Positions 55,024-63,820 of a DNA stretch of 64,000 bases are shown piece by piece (the stretch's first letter is position 1; the number at the start of each line of letters is the position of its first letter). Below the pieces are notes generated by a model, which searched no databases, was not told the origin of the DNA, and saw only the letters and a program-made list of their open reading frames with translations. The stretch covers positions 19,307 through 83,306 of the forward strand of contig NZ_MTAW01000132.1 in NCBI RefSeq assembly GCF_002154725.1, read 5' to 3'. The position numbers were made by a program, and so were the translations under genes. The DNA comes from Nostoc sp. 106C (GTDB taxonomy: Bacteria; Cyanobacteriota; Cyanobacteriia; Cyanobacteriales; Nostocaceae).

Positions 55024-55408
55024 AACGCTCAATATTCAATCTTCTGGTGATGTAGTTTTAGTTCGGCAAGCCGTGCGCCAACTTGCTGTGGAGATTGGCT
55101 TTGGCTTAGTAGACCAAACTAAAATAGTTACCGCCGCCAGTGAGTTAGCCCGCAATACCCTAGACTATGGAGGAGGTGGCACAGCCAAGCTAGAAACGCT
55201 TGAGGAAGGGGGACGACGAGGGATCAGGCTGACCTTTGAAGATCATGGGCCGGGAATTCCCAATATTGAGCTGGCGCTAAAGGATGGGTTCACGACAGGG
55301 AGCGGGTTGGGTATGGGACTGAGCGGTGCCAAACGACTTGCCAACGAGTTTGAGATTCAGTCTGCGGTGGGAGAAGGGACACGGGTAATAATTGTACGAT
55401 GGAAATAA
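55004..55408 (+). CDS. rsbT: Stressosome switch kinase RsbT
   Basis: About 134 residues from the ATG at 55004 (or 55010). GHKL/HATPase fold of anti-sigma-type kinases: N box AASELARNTLDYGGGG, G1 FEDHGPGIP, GFTTGSGLGMGLSGAKRL as lid and G2. RsbT phosphorylates RsbR and RsbS, leaves the stressosome and activates its downstream partner. In Bacillus that partner is the phosphatase RsbU; no RsbU with its N-terminal domain is seen here. Overlaps rsbS and is two bases from the next gene. Confidence 0.93.
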   Translation: MTMQKTETLNIQSSGDVVLVRQAVRQLAVEIGFGLVDQTKIVTAASELARNTLDYGGGGTAKLETLEEGGRRGIRLTFEDHGPGIPNIELALKDGFTTGSGLGMGLSGAKRLANEFEIQSAVGEGTRVIIVRWK

Positions 55409-55409
55409 A

Positions 55410-56417
55410 ATGAGAGAATCTGTCGCCATCACAATTACTGAATCCAGCCAAACTGGGGAAGCTCGACGGGTAGCGATGGCTTTGGCAACTCGGCTCGGCT
55501 TTGCGGAAACAGAACGGGGCAAAGTTGGCATTGTGGTGACAGAAGTTGCTAATAATCTGGTACAGCACGCTCACGGCGGAGTGATGCTACTGCGATCGCT
55601 CAAGCACCATTTAGCCGTCGGCATTGAGGTTTTGTCGCTTGATAAAGGGCCGGGGATGGTCGATGTAGATGAGTGTTTGCAAGATGGCTTTTCCACGTCC
55701 GGAACATCAGGCAATGGAATGGGCGCAATTCGTCGCCTCTCTAATTTATTGGAAATTTACTCGATTCCCAACCAAGGGACAGCGCTTCTTGCTCACCTCT
55801 GGTCAAACCCGACACTCCATGCACCGGAAAAGACCTTAGAAATTGGGGTAATCTGTTTGCCCAAACGCGGGGAAGACGTCTCCGGAGATGCCTGGGCATG
55901 TCAAGTCGAGCATCACCGTAGCCTGTTGCTAGTAGCCGATGGCTTAGGGCATGGGACTGAGGCTGCCAGTGCTGCTTCCCAAGCCGTGAGAATCTTTCAA
56001 GACCATCATCATCGTTCTCCTGGTGCGATCCTCGAAGCTGCTCATGCAGCCTTGCGAAGTACACGAGGAGCAGTGCTCGCCATTGCCGAAATCGACTTTG
56101 AACAAGAATCTGTTCGTTTTGCCGGAATTGGCAACATCGCTGCCAGCATTTTCTCGTTTCCTAAACATCACAATCTGCTGTCTCACAATGGCACAGTCGG
56201 ACATGAAATCCGCAAAATTCAAGAGTTTAGCTATCCTTGGTATCCCAACGGACTTTTGATTATGCATTCTGACGGCTTAGGCGCTAAGTGGCAGCTTGAT
56301 CGCTATCCCGGCTTGAGTCAAAAACATTCTAGCTTGATTGCAGGTGTGCTCTACCGAGACTTTAACCGAGAACGGGACGATGTGACAGTGTTAGTGGCTA
56401 AAGGAATGGGCAGATGA
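55410..56417 (+). CDS. Anti-sigma-type ATPase fused to RsbX-like PP2C phosphatase
   Basis: About 335 residues from the ATG at 55410. Residues 1-135 form a HATPase domain: VVTEVANNLVQHAHGG, SLDKGPGMVDVDECLQDGFSTSG and GNGMGAIRRLSNLLEI. Residues about 145-335 form a PP2C/SpoIIE-type phosphatase with GEDVSGDAWA, LLVADGLGHGTEAASAA and RDDVTVLVAKG. RsbX in Bacillus dephosphorylates RsbS/RsbR to reset the stressosome; here it carries an extra ATPase domain, so it may have both kinase and reset roles. Overlaps the next gene by four bases. Confidence 0.9.
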   Translation: MRESVAITITESSQTGEARRVAMALATRLGFAETERGKVGIVVTEVANNLVQHAHGGVMLLRSLKHHLAVGIEVLSLDKGPGMVDVDECLQDGFSTSGTSGNGMGAIRRLSNLLEIYSIPNQGTALLAHLWSNPTLHAPEKTLEIGVICLPKRGEDVSGDAWACQVEHHRSLLLVADGLGHGTEAASAASQAVRIFQDHHHRSPGAILEAAHAALRSTRGAVLAIAEIDFEQESVRFAGIGNIAASIFSFPKHHNLLSHNGTVGHEIRKIQEFSYPWYPNGLLIMHSDGLGAKWQLDRYPGLSQKHSSLIAGVLYRDFNRERDDVTVLVAKGMGR

Positions 56418-58564
56418 CAATTCTTTTCAAGCTCGAAATCCACTACGAGCAGGATGTTGTGCAAGCTCGGCAACGAACTCGTGAGATTGCTGAAGAGTTG
56501 GGCTTGGATACTCAAGATCAGGCACGATTGGCAACAGCAGTTTCAGAAATTGCCCGCAACGCTTTTCAGTATGCCAAAGGCGGAACGGTGGAATTTTGTG
56601 TAGAAGGAGAGCCGCAGGCGTTTCGGATTCGGATACAGGATCGGGGTGGGGGCATTCCTCATCTGGCAGAGGTTTTGGCAGGACGCTACACCTCTAAAAC
56701 AGGAATGGGGCTGGGTATTGTGGGCAGCCGCAGGCTGATGGATTTCTTTGAGATTGAATCGCTGCCAGGTCAGGGAACAACGGTGGTAATGAGCAAAAGG
56801 TTGTCGATGCGTACACCTACTTTCACCGATTCGCAATTGCAGCAGATTCGAGAAACCTTGATTAAGCGATCGCCCCAAAATCCCTATGAAGAAATCCAGC
56901 GACAAAACCAGGAATTGCTCCGGGCAATGGCAGAGCTACGGAAGCGCGAGGAAGAACTGACGCATCTTAACCGGGAACTGGAAGATACCAATCGCGGTGT
57001 GATTGCGCTCTATGCAGAATTGGATGAGAAGGCAAGTTCTTTGCAAAAAGCAAACGAGCTAAAAACCCGTTTTCTCTCAAACATGAGCCACGAATTTCGC
57101 ACGCCGCTCAACTCGATTCTGTCGCTCGCTCGGATGTTGCTGGCACGCATGGATGGCGATTTGACTACCGAGCAAGAAAAGCAGGTAACATTCATTCAAA
57201 AGGCAGCGAGCGGATTATCAGAACTGGTCAACGACCTGCTGGATTTGGCAAAGGTAGAAGCTGGAAAAATTGAAGTGCGTCCCAGTTCTTTTGAAGTCAG
57301 CGACTTGTTGGCTACGCTGCGGGGAATGTTGCGCCCATTATTAGTTCAAGGCTCTTCTGTTGCGCTGATTGTGGAGGAACCTGACGGCATAGCTCCGCTC
57401 TATACCGATGAGGGCAAAGTCGCTCAAATTCTCCGAAACTTTGTCTCGAATGCACTCAAATTTACCGAGCAGGGAGAGGTGCGCGTGAGCGCTATGCAAG
57501 TGGGTCATACCGTGACCTTCTCTGTGTCTGATACCGGCATCGGCATTGCGACCGCCGATCAGGAGCGCATTTTTGAGGATTTTGTGCAAATTGAGTCCCG
57601 TCTGCAAAAGCAGGTGAAGGGAACCGGGTTAGGATTGCCGTTATCGCGCAAGCTGGCGGAGCTACTCGGTGGCAGCGTTTCGGTGAGAAGTGAGCTCGGT
57701 CAAGGCTCCATCTTTACAACATCAATTCCGATCGTCTACCCACATGGAACTGAATTTCCCACCCTACTGCAACCGATCGCATCACTTGGGTCAACTCGCT
57801 TGCCCATTCTGGTGGTTGAAGATCATCCTGAAACACTATTTATTTACGAAAAGCACCTTCAGGAGTCCATCTATCAATTGATTGCGACCCGCACCTTAGC
57901 TCAGGCGAGGCTTGCCTTACAACAACTTCGACCGACGGCGATTATGCTAGATATTATGCTAGAAGGAGAAAACGGCTGGACGTTCTTGCGAGAAATCAAA
58001 GGAGATGCAACGACTCGCACGATTCCCGTACTCGTCATTACCATCATTGATAACGAGAAGCAAGCACTGGCGCTAGGAGCCAACGGTTTTCTAATTAAGC
58101 CTGTAGACAGATTCCCCTTATTAAACAAGCTTAATATGCTGATTAATCAGGATCAGCCTCAAAAAATTTTACTAATTGATGATGACCCAACATATCGCTA
58201 TCTAGTGAAACAGTTGTTGGTAAATACACCATTGAGTATTTTAGAAGCCGAGAATGGACAGGAAGGGTTAAATTTGGCACAACGCGAGCAGCCAAGCGCG
58301 ATCGTGCTTGACCTAGAAATGCCAGATATCAGCGGGTTTGATGTACTCAAGCAGCTTAAGGACAATTCCGTCACTCAGTCGATTCCTGTGATCATTTACT
58401 CATCTGCTCAACTGGATGCAAAAGCGCAGAGCCAATTAGCAAAACAAAGTACCGCCATTGTTTCCAAAGCAACTGGCTCGCAAGTAACGACAATCGCCCA
58501 ACTTCAAGATGCACTTGTCAAAGCCGGACTCGTTCTGGGTGCTTGGGGGGAAAGCAATGTCTGA
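56414..58564 (+). CDS. Hybrid histidine kinase with RsbT/W-like N-terminal ATPase domain
   Basis: 716 residues. Order: HATPase of anti-sigma type (1-130; VSEIARNAFQYAKGG, QDRGGGIP, TGMGLGIVGSRRL), a coiled coil (about 155-215), HisKA with His226 in LSNMSHEFRTPLNS, HATPase (FVSNALKFT, VSDTGIGI, KGTGLGLPLSRKL), then two receiver domains (IMLDIMLEGENGW and IVLDLEMPDISGFDV with phosphoacceptor Asps). No membrane segment. The first domain can plug into the stressosome output while the rest passes phosphate. Starts four bases before the previous stop. Confidence 0.92.
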   Translation: MTILFKLEIHYEQDVVQARQRTREIAEELGLDTQDQARLATAVSEIARNAFQYAKGGTVEFCVEGEPQAFRIRIQDRGGGIPHLAEVLAGRYTSKTGMGLGIVGSRRLMDFFEIESLPGQGTTVVMSKRLSMRTPTFTDSQLQQIRETLIKRSPQNPYEEIQRQNQELLRAMAELRKREEELTHLNRELEDTNRGVIALYAELDEKASSLQKANELKTRFLSNMSHEFRTPLNSILSLARMLLARMDGDLTTEQEKQVTFIQKAASGLSELVNDLLDLAKVEAGKIEVRPSSFEVSDLLATLRGMLRPLLVQGSSVALIVEEPDGIAPLYTDEGKVAQILRNFVSNALKFTEQGEVRVSAMQVGHTVTFSVSDTGIGIATADQERIFEDFVQIESRLQKQVKGTGLGLPLSRKLAELLGGSVSVRSELGQGSIFTTSIPIVYPHGTEFPTLLQPIASLGSTRLPILVVEDHPETLFIYEKHLQESIYQLIATRTLAQARLALQQLRPTAIMLDIMLEGENGWTFLREIKGDATTRTIPVLVITIIDNEKQALALGANGFLIKPVDRFPLLNKLNMLINQDQPQKILLIDDDPTYRYLVKQLLVNTPLSILEAENGQEGLNLAQREQPSAIVLDLEMPDISGFDVLKQLKDNSVTQSIPVIIYSSAQLDAKAQSQLAKQSTAIVSKATGSQVTTIAQLQDALVKAGLVLGAWGESNV

Positions 58565-60569
58565 GCCAAGGGAGACGATCCTGCATGTTGACGATAACGA
58601 AGCCAATCGCTACGTTGTGACCCGGATTTTGCAAAATGCAGGCTTTACCGTCGTGGAAGCAGCAACTGGAGCAACAGGATTAAAGGCAGTTGCTGAGTAT
58701 CAGCCGGCTTTGGTAATTCTCGATGTCCAACTACCAGATATCAGCGGCTTTGAAGTCTGTCGCCAAATTAAGGCAAACCCCGAAACGGCTTTTATCCCCG
58801 TGCTACACCTTTCTGCAAGTTTTGTCCAAAGCCAGGATAAAGCAGAAGGCTTAGACAGTGGTGCTGATGCCTATTTAGCACAACCCGTTGAACCCATTGA
58901 ACTGCTTGCCACGGTGCGATCGCTGTTGCGAATTCGACGGGCGGAGGAAGCTGCTTTATCCTCAGCACGAGAGTGGCAAACTACCTTTGACTCGATCAAC
59001 GACGGCGTATGTCTGGTAGACACAGAAGGTATAATACTGCGCTGTAATCGAGCGATGAGGCAGCTCATTCACAAGCATTCCAGCGAAATTTTGGGTCACG
59101 CCTACTATGAGTTGATTAACCTAGAATGGGGAATCGGTGACGGCACTTGCTTTCGCCTTGCTAAAGAAACTCACCAACGGCAAGTTTTAGAAGTTCAGTC
59201 TCAGGAGCAGTGGTTTGCCAAAACTATCGACCCAGTAATTGATGGGCATGGAACTCTTACAGGTGCTGTTTTCATCCTGTCCGATATCACCGAACGTAAG
59301 CGAGCAGAAGCTTTACTGCAACAGCAGAACGATCGCCTCAATCAGCTGATGATTTCTTTACAGCAACAAACTGAGGAAGCACAGCAAGCCAACCGAATTA
59401 AAGATGAGTTTCTGGCGGTGTTGTCTCATGAGTTGCGATCGCCCTTAAACCCAATTTTGGGTTGGTCAAGACTGCTACAAACGAGCCAGCAAGATGCAGC
59501 CAGAACTCAATATGCGCTCGAAACTATCGAACGCAATGCCAAACTACAAGCACAACTGATCGAGGATCTGCTCGATGTGTCGCGTATTCTCCAAGGCAAG
59601 TTGAGCTTGAACACAGTTCCAATCAGTTTAGCGTTCACCATCAAAGCTGCCCTGGAAACTGTCCGACTCGCGGCTGAAGCTAAATCTATTCAAATTCAAA
59701 CCATATTTGAACCGAATGTTGGGCAAGTGTTGGGTGATTCCAGTCGCCTGCAACAGATTGTTTGGAATCTACTTGCCAACGCAATTAAATTTACTCCACA
59801 AGGTGGTCGAGTAGAGGTGCGCTTAGAAAGGATGAAACCAGTAGATACTCATCCTTTGGAATATGCTCAAATCACCATCAGCGACACTGGCGAGGGCATC
59901 TCTGGTGATTTTCTGCCCTACGTCTTTGACTACTTTCGCCAAGCCGATGGGACAACGACCCGAAAATTTGGCGGGTTGGGGTTAGGGTTAGCGATCGTGC
60001 GTTACTTAATTGAATTGCATGGAGGAACTGTTGAAGCAGCGAGTCCTGGAGAAGGTCAAGGGGCAACTTTTACAGTCAAACTTCCGCTCATCGCTACTGC
60101 AAAATTGAATCAAGATCATACTTCTTCTCATATTCACTCAAACTTCAATCTGAATGGATTACAGGTACTTTTTGTAGACGATGAGAGAGATTCGCGGGAG
60201 TTCATCACCTTCGTACTAGAACAGTACGGAGCGAAAGTGACTGAAGCAGACTCAGTTCACGAAGCTTTGAGCAATTTGGGGCAAGAAAAATTTGATTTGC
60301 TGATCAGTGATATTGGGATGCCGAATATGGATGGTTACGAATTAGTTCGTCAAATTAGAGAGAAACCGCTCGACCAAGGCGGAAAAATTCCAGCGATCGC
60401 CCTCACGGCTTATGCAGGCGAAATTGATCGCCAACAAGCACTAGCCGCCGGATTTCAACAGCATATTACCAAACCAATTGAGCCAGAAGTACTGATGCAG
60501 ACAATTCTAACTTTGGTAGAAAGGGGTGGCGATGCTAACAAAGTACAAAGTAAAACACAAATTAGCTAG
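58557..60569 (+). CDS. Hybrid histidine kinase (REC-PAS-HisKA-HATPase-REC)
   Basis: About 670 residues from the ATG at 58557, eight bases inside the previous gene and preceded by GGGGGG. Order: receiver (1-125; LVILDVQLPDISGFEV with Asp56), PAS (about 140-250; DGVCLVDTEGIILRCN), HisKA with His291 in LSHELRSPLNPI, HATPase (LLANAIKFT, ISDTGEGI, FGGLGLGLAIVR) and a C-terminal receiver (LLISDIGMPNMDGYEL). In the first receiver the conserved Lys is Gln (YLAQPVEP). Likely the last gene of the stressosome operon and its phosphorelay end; its output regulator is not in the window. Confidence 0.93.
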   Translation: MSEPRETILHVDDNEANRYVVTRILQNAGFTVVEAATGATGLKAVAEYQPALVILDVQLPDISGFEVCRQIKANPETAFIPVLHLSASFVQSQDKAEGLDSGADAYLAQPVEPIELLATVRSLLRIRRAEEAALSSAREWQTTFDSINDGVCLVDTEGIILRCNRAMRQLIHKHSSEILGHAYYELINLEWGIGDGTCFRLAKETHQRQVLEVQSQEQWFAKTIDPVIDGHGTLTGAVFILSDITERKRAEALLQQQNDRLNQLMISLQQQTEEAQQANRIKDEFLAVLSHELRSPLNPILGWSRLLQTSQQDAARTQYALETIERNAKLQAQLIEDLLDVSRILQGKLSLNTVPISLAFTIKAALETVRLAAEAKSIQIQTIFEPNVGQVLGDSSRLQQIVWNLLANAIKFTPQGGRVEVRLERMKPVDTHPLEYAQITISDTGEGISGDFLPYVFDYFRQADGTTTRKFGGLGLGLAIVRYLIELHGGTVEAASPGEGQGATFTVKLPLIATAKLNQDHTSSHIHSNFNLNGLQVLFVDDERDSREFITFVLEQYGAKVTEADSVHEALSNLGQEKFDLLISDIGMPNMDGYELVRQIREKPLDQGGKIPAIALTAYAGEIDRQQALAAGFQQHITKPIEPEVLMQTILTLVERGGDANKVQSKTQIS

Positions 60570-60597
60570 AGCTTTAGTCAGTTAAGTATTGCAATTT

Positions 60598-61980
60598 TTA
60601 GTATTTTTCCCTCACAGCTAAATGTACACCCCCAGGCGGTGCAAATACTATACCGCGACGGACAGGTTGCAGAGGAACCTTATCGAGCAATTCCAGTGAG
60701 TAGCGCGAGAGGATAGTCGCCAGTACTAATTTCATTTCAAACATGGCAAATGCTGCACCAATACAGCGACGATTAGCACCACCAAACGGTAAAAATTCAT
60801 AAGGTGAAAATTGTCTTTCCAGGAAACGTTCTGGTCTAAAATGCTTAGGTTCTGGATAGATATCAGGACGCTGATGAGTCAGATAAATGCAGATTGACAA
60901 GTACATTCCTTTTGGCAAATCGTAGCCCATGAATTGCATATCAGTCCGTAAAACTCGCGGGAAACAAAAGAAAGCAACTGGGTAAATCCGCAGTGTTTCT
61001 GAACAAACAGCATTTAAATATGGTAATTGGGCGATCACCATCGGATCTGCATTGGCGATATCAATAGAATTGAGTTCTTGTAGGAGTTTTTCGCGGACTT
61101 CCGGGAGATAGTGAATCCAATATAAAGCCCAAGCCAGAGCGATCGCTGTGGTTTCATGGCCTGCAAATAGCATAGTCATTAACTCATCGCGTAACTCTAC
61201 ATCAGTCATAGGTTGTCCTGTTTCATCACGCGCAGACATTAACAAGCTCAGGATATCTTCGCCGTCAGTTTTACCTTGAGTGCGACGCTCATTAATTTCT
61301 TGGTAAAGGAGTTGATCGAGTAGCTGTCTTCGCCGCAGAAATTTTCCCCAAGGACTCCAAGCACCTAAATCTCGTTGTAAAGACTTGAAAAAAAGCAAAA
61401 TCACACTTAAAGGAGAATTAAAAGTATTCAACATCGCAGTTAAAATCTGCTTGATTTGTTGATAACGCTCTCCTTCTTTAAGTCCAAAAACAGCCCGTAA
61501 AATCACTTGCAAGGAAATATCCTGCATACTAGGACGAGCTACAAAGGGTTTCCCAACAGACCACTGACTAGTTACTTGCTCTGTAATCTCACGAACGATC
61601 TGACCGTAAGCTCGCATCCGTTCACCGTGGAAGGGAGGCATCAAAAGCTTACGCTGTTGCAAATGGCGATCGCCATCTAATAAAATTAACGAGTTTCCCC
61701 CTACCAATGGTTGAATAATCTCGTTTCCTGAACCTGAGTCAAATAGCTTAGAATCAGCTGTAAAAAGTTCTTGAATGGCTTTAGGGTCACTAACAACTAG
61801 TTGTCGAGGAAAGCTGCTAAATTCCGAGATAAAAATGTTCCCATAGCGCTGTTGTGCTCTTTCGAGAGACTCAATCGGTTTTACAATTCCTCTCAAGGTT
61901 TGTAGCCATCTAGGGTCACTGGAGCTAACTGGCAGTTTATTAATAGTCTGTTTAGACGAGTTTTCTTGAAGTTTAATCAT
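60598..61980 (-). CDS. Cytochrome P450, CYP110-like
   Basis: 460 residues, soluble form without a membrane anchor. Motifs: I helix LFAGHETTAIALAW, K helix ETLRIYPVAFF with the E-x-x-R, and the haem loop FLPFGGANRRCIGAAFA with the axial Cys. CYP110 enzymes are typical of filamentous cyanobacteria and oxidise fatty acids, alkanes or terpenes. It lies 60 bp downstream of the Coq4-like gene on the same strand, suggesting a joint pathway. Ferredoxin partners would come from elsewhere. The subfamily is judged from memory only. Confidence 0.9.
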   Translation of the reverse strand: MIKLQENSSKQTINKLPVSSSDPRWLQTLRGIVKPIESLERAQQRYGNIFISEFSSFPRQLVVSDPKAIQELFTADSKLFDSGSGNEIIQPLVGGNSLILLDGDRHLQQRKLLMPPFHGERMRAYGQIVREITEQVTSQWSVGKPFVARPSMQDISLQVILRAVFGLKEGERYQQIKQILTAMLNTFNSPLSVILLFFKSLQRDLGAWSPWGKFLRRRQLLDQLLYQEINERRTQGKTDGEDILSLLMSARDETGQPMTDVELRDELMTMLFAGHETTAIALAWALYWIHYLPEVREKLLQELNSIDIANADPMVIAQLPYLNAVCSETLRIYPVAFFCFPRVLRTDMQFMGYDLPKGMYLSICIYLTHQRPDIYPEPKHFRPERFLERQFSPYEFLPFGGANRRCIGAAFAMFEMKLVLATILSRYSLELLDKVPLQPVRRGIVFAPPGGVHLAVREKY

Positions 61981-62040
61981 TACTCTTTCTCCTAAGATTA
62001 AATAGAGATAATTTTCTCAATCAAATATGAGTAATTACTT

Positions 62041-62685
62041 TTAAGCTTGGACGAAATTTTCAGGTTGTGGATTTAGGGAAATTTGTTGTAGTCCCAATCG
62101 GTTCCTCACTTCTGCGATCGGTTCTTCCCAATGCTCCTCAAAGCGGTAGCCTAGTAGAAACTCAGCTTTGTTACCTAATTCACGTCCTTTTTGCAGATTA
62201 GCAAAAATTGCTTTGACTTGTTGGGGAGCCAGAAGCGGATAGAGCAATTTGGCTAACCACAAACTGATTTTGAGTGAATTGCTGTAATTTTGGGCAGTAG
62301 CAAAAGCAAGAACCCCAATTTCTCCAGCATAGCTAGTATCAAAACCCAGCAAGACATGAAAAATATCGTGGGTAACTACGTAGCGCAAAACAAAGACATT
62401 GCGTTTAGCCACGTCATCAAGCTCAGGACTGATGTTTAATGGCTGGAGGTGGTTGGTATTCATGTGCTCGGCATATTCTCGCCCAAAAGAACCTTGAGGA
62501 AATTGGCTTAATTTTGCCAAATCAATTGGCGGATAATATCCTTCCACTGCTCGCAATTTATCCGCCACTTCAGGAGCCACTTTTGCACCCAGCAAATCAG
62601 ACTTGAGAATTGCAAAATCGCCTAAATTTCCTGAGTTTTTGGCAGTGAGAAGAGCTTTAAGTTGTTCCCATTTTTTTATCATCAT
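62041..62685 (-). CDS. Coq4 family protein
   Basis: 214 residues from the ATG at 62685; upstream residues are encoded by a repeat and are discounted. The Coq4 zinc motif H-D-x-x-H-x11-E is intact (THDIFHVLLGFDTSYAGE). Other matching parts are YYPPIDLAKLSQFPQGSFG, EYAEHMNTNH and FRYVV/LRYVV-like helices. Coq4 supports ubiquinone biosynthesis in eukaryotes, where it has been linked to oxidative decarboxylation of the ring; cyanobacteria make plastoquinone instead, so its substrate here is different. It starts a likely operon with the P450. Confidence 0.88.
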   Translation of the reverse strand: MMIKKWEQLKALLTAKNSGNLGDFAILKSDLLGAKVAPEVADKLRAVEGYYPPIDLAKLSQFPQGSFGREYAEHMNTNHLQPLNISPELDDVAKRNVFVLRYVVTHDIFHVLLGFDTSYAGEIGVLAFATAQNYSNSLKISLWLAKLLYPLLAPQQVKAIFANLQKGRELGNKAEFLLGYRFEEHWEEPIAEVRNRLGLQQISLNPQPENFVQA

Positions 62686-62694
62686 AAATCCCCC

Positions 62695-62770
62695 ATTTTT
62701 GGGTGATGCGTAGGCGCAGCTAGTCGTAGCGAAAAGTCGGAGCGGCGGCTTCCGCCTAGGCTGTTCACTT
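62695..62770. repeat. GC-rich repeat before the Coq4-like gene
   Basis: GATGCGTAGGCGCAGCTAG and GGAGCGGCGGCTTCCGCCTAGG are modules of the dispersed GC-rich repeats; the second contains a CGGCGGCTTCCGCC-type hairpin. It lies in the leader of the Coq4-like gene, so it may affect expression. Confidence 0.55.
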
Positions 62771-62832
62771 TGATGGAATTTTCCCGTTTTTGGTTCATGC
62801 AACTTTTCTGTCTACTGCAAAATCTCCCTTTA

Positions 62833-62923
62833 GTCATTGCGAGCAAAGCGAAGCAATCTCAGCATCTTTGCGATTGCTACCCTACGGGAAGGCTCCGCCA
62901 ACGTCGTTCCTCCTCGCAATGAC
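62833..62923. repeat. Compact palindromic repeat with GTCATTGCGAG ends
   Basis: GTCATTGCGAG and CTCGCAATGAC are perfect 11-bp inverted ends of a 91-bp element containing GAAGCAATC, GCGATTGC and GGGAAGGCTCCGCC. It is the undisturbed form of the larger nested element at 36787-36977. Confidence 0.88.
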
Positions 62924-63067
62924 AACACATATTTTGCATGATTTTTCCACTCCTAAAAAGGCACAGAGTCAACACCCTAGCTTCCGCCGATCTGAACTTT
63001 TCAGGACAGACATCGCTCATCCACTTTCAATGGTTAAAAATAGCGATCGCCAATTTAAAATTGTTAA

Positions 63068-63493
63068 TCACTCGTGATTGATCGCTTGCGCAATTGTGAA
63101 ACTAATTTCCTGGCCATAGGAAACCTCAAGGGTATGACCATCGGGATCTCTGAAAAAAGCCCAGTAACCAACGGGAAAACCCCAGTCATGAGGCCCTTCG
63201 AGCAACACGCCTTCTGAGCGCGCCTCATTGCAAAGACGATCTACTTCCTCACGAGTTTTACAAGCTACGCCAAGATGAGATGAGGGTGCAAGTGTGCTTT
63301 TTACGTCAGCAACTTGAATCAAAACTATGACAAACGGTCGAGTTAAATCACTAATCCAAGCAACGTCTACGTGCTTCGTTTTATCGGTGCGACGATGAAC
63401 TACTTGCATCGCAGCGTACTTTGGATAAAACGAGATGCTTTGATCGATGTCGCTTACCCCAAGTGCGATATGAGTAAAACCAAGATCCGACAT
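63068..63493 (-). CDS. VOC family (glyoxalase/dioxygenase-like) protein
   Basis: 141 residues with two beta-alpha-beta-beta-beta modules: FTHIALGVSDIDQSISFYPKY with the first metal His, and LGVACKTREEVDRLCNEARSEGV followed by YWAFFRDPDGHTLEVSYG with the final Glu. VOC proteins bind a metal and include glyoxalase I, antibiotic-resistance and dioxygenase types; the substrate here is unknown. It lies upstream of the Coq4-like gene on the same strand, but a repeat-rich 380 bp separates them, so a shared transcript is doubtful. Confidence 0.88.
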   Translation of the reverse strand: MSDLGFTHIALGVSDIDQSISFYPKYAAMQVVHRRTDKTKHVDVAWISDLTRPFVIVLIQVADVKSTLAPSSHLGVACKTREEVDRLCNEARSEGVLLEGPHDWGFPVGYWAFFRDPDGHTLEVSYGQEISFTIAQAINHE

Positions 63494-63820
63494 CAGCTGT
63501 CACCTTTTGAGAAATCAACAATATCTTTCAGCTTAAGATATAGCCGATAAACACAAGGGTGCAATACCGTAGCGATCGCACAAATCTTCTACAGGTACAT
63601 CTATTACTTGCCAAAAATTCCAACGAAGCTCAAAGGTCTACTTTACAGGCAGCACCTGTTTGTCAGGCTTGCATAACTAATGGAATGTCAAACAATCTCA
63701 CATCTGCATCTGCAACAGGAGTGATTTTATACCATTTCACTTGAAAAATGATACATATCGGCTAGCAGAGGGAGCAGAGGAAGTAATTTGTATCAATAAT
63801 TTCGTGAATTGGTATTGGGT
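63494..63820. other. Region without a supported gene
   Basis: A short open frame on the plus strand (63559-63744) has no recognisable features and is probably chance. The region should hold the promoter of the VOC gene. A HIP1 site lies at 63574. Confidence 0.45.

Noticed and set aside
62686..62802. N-terminal extension of the Coq4-like protein
   Set aside because: Encoded by a GC-rich dispersed repeat; Coq4 similarity begins at the ATG at 62685.
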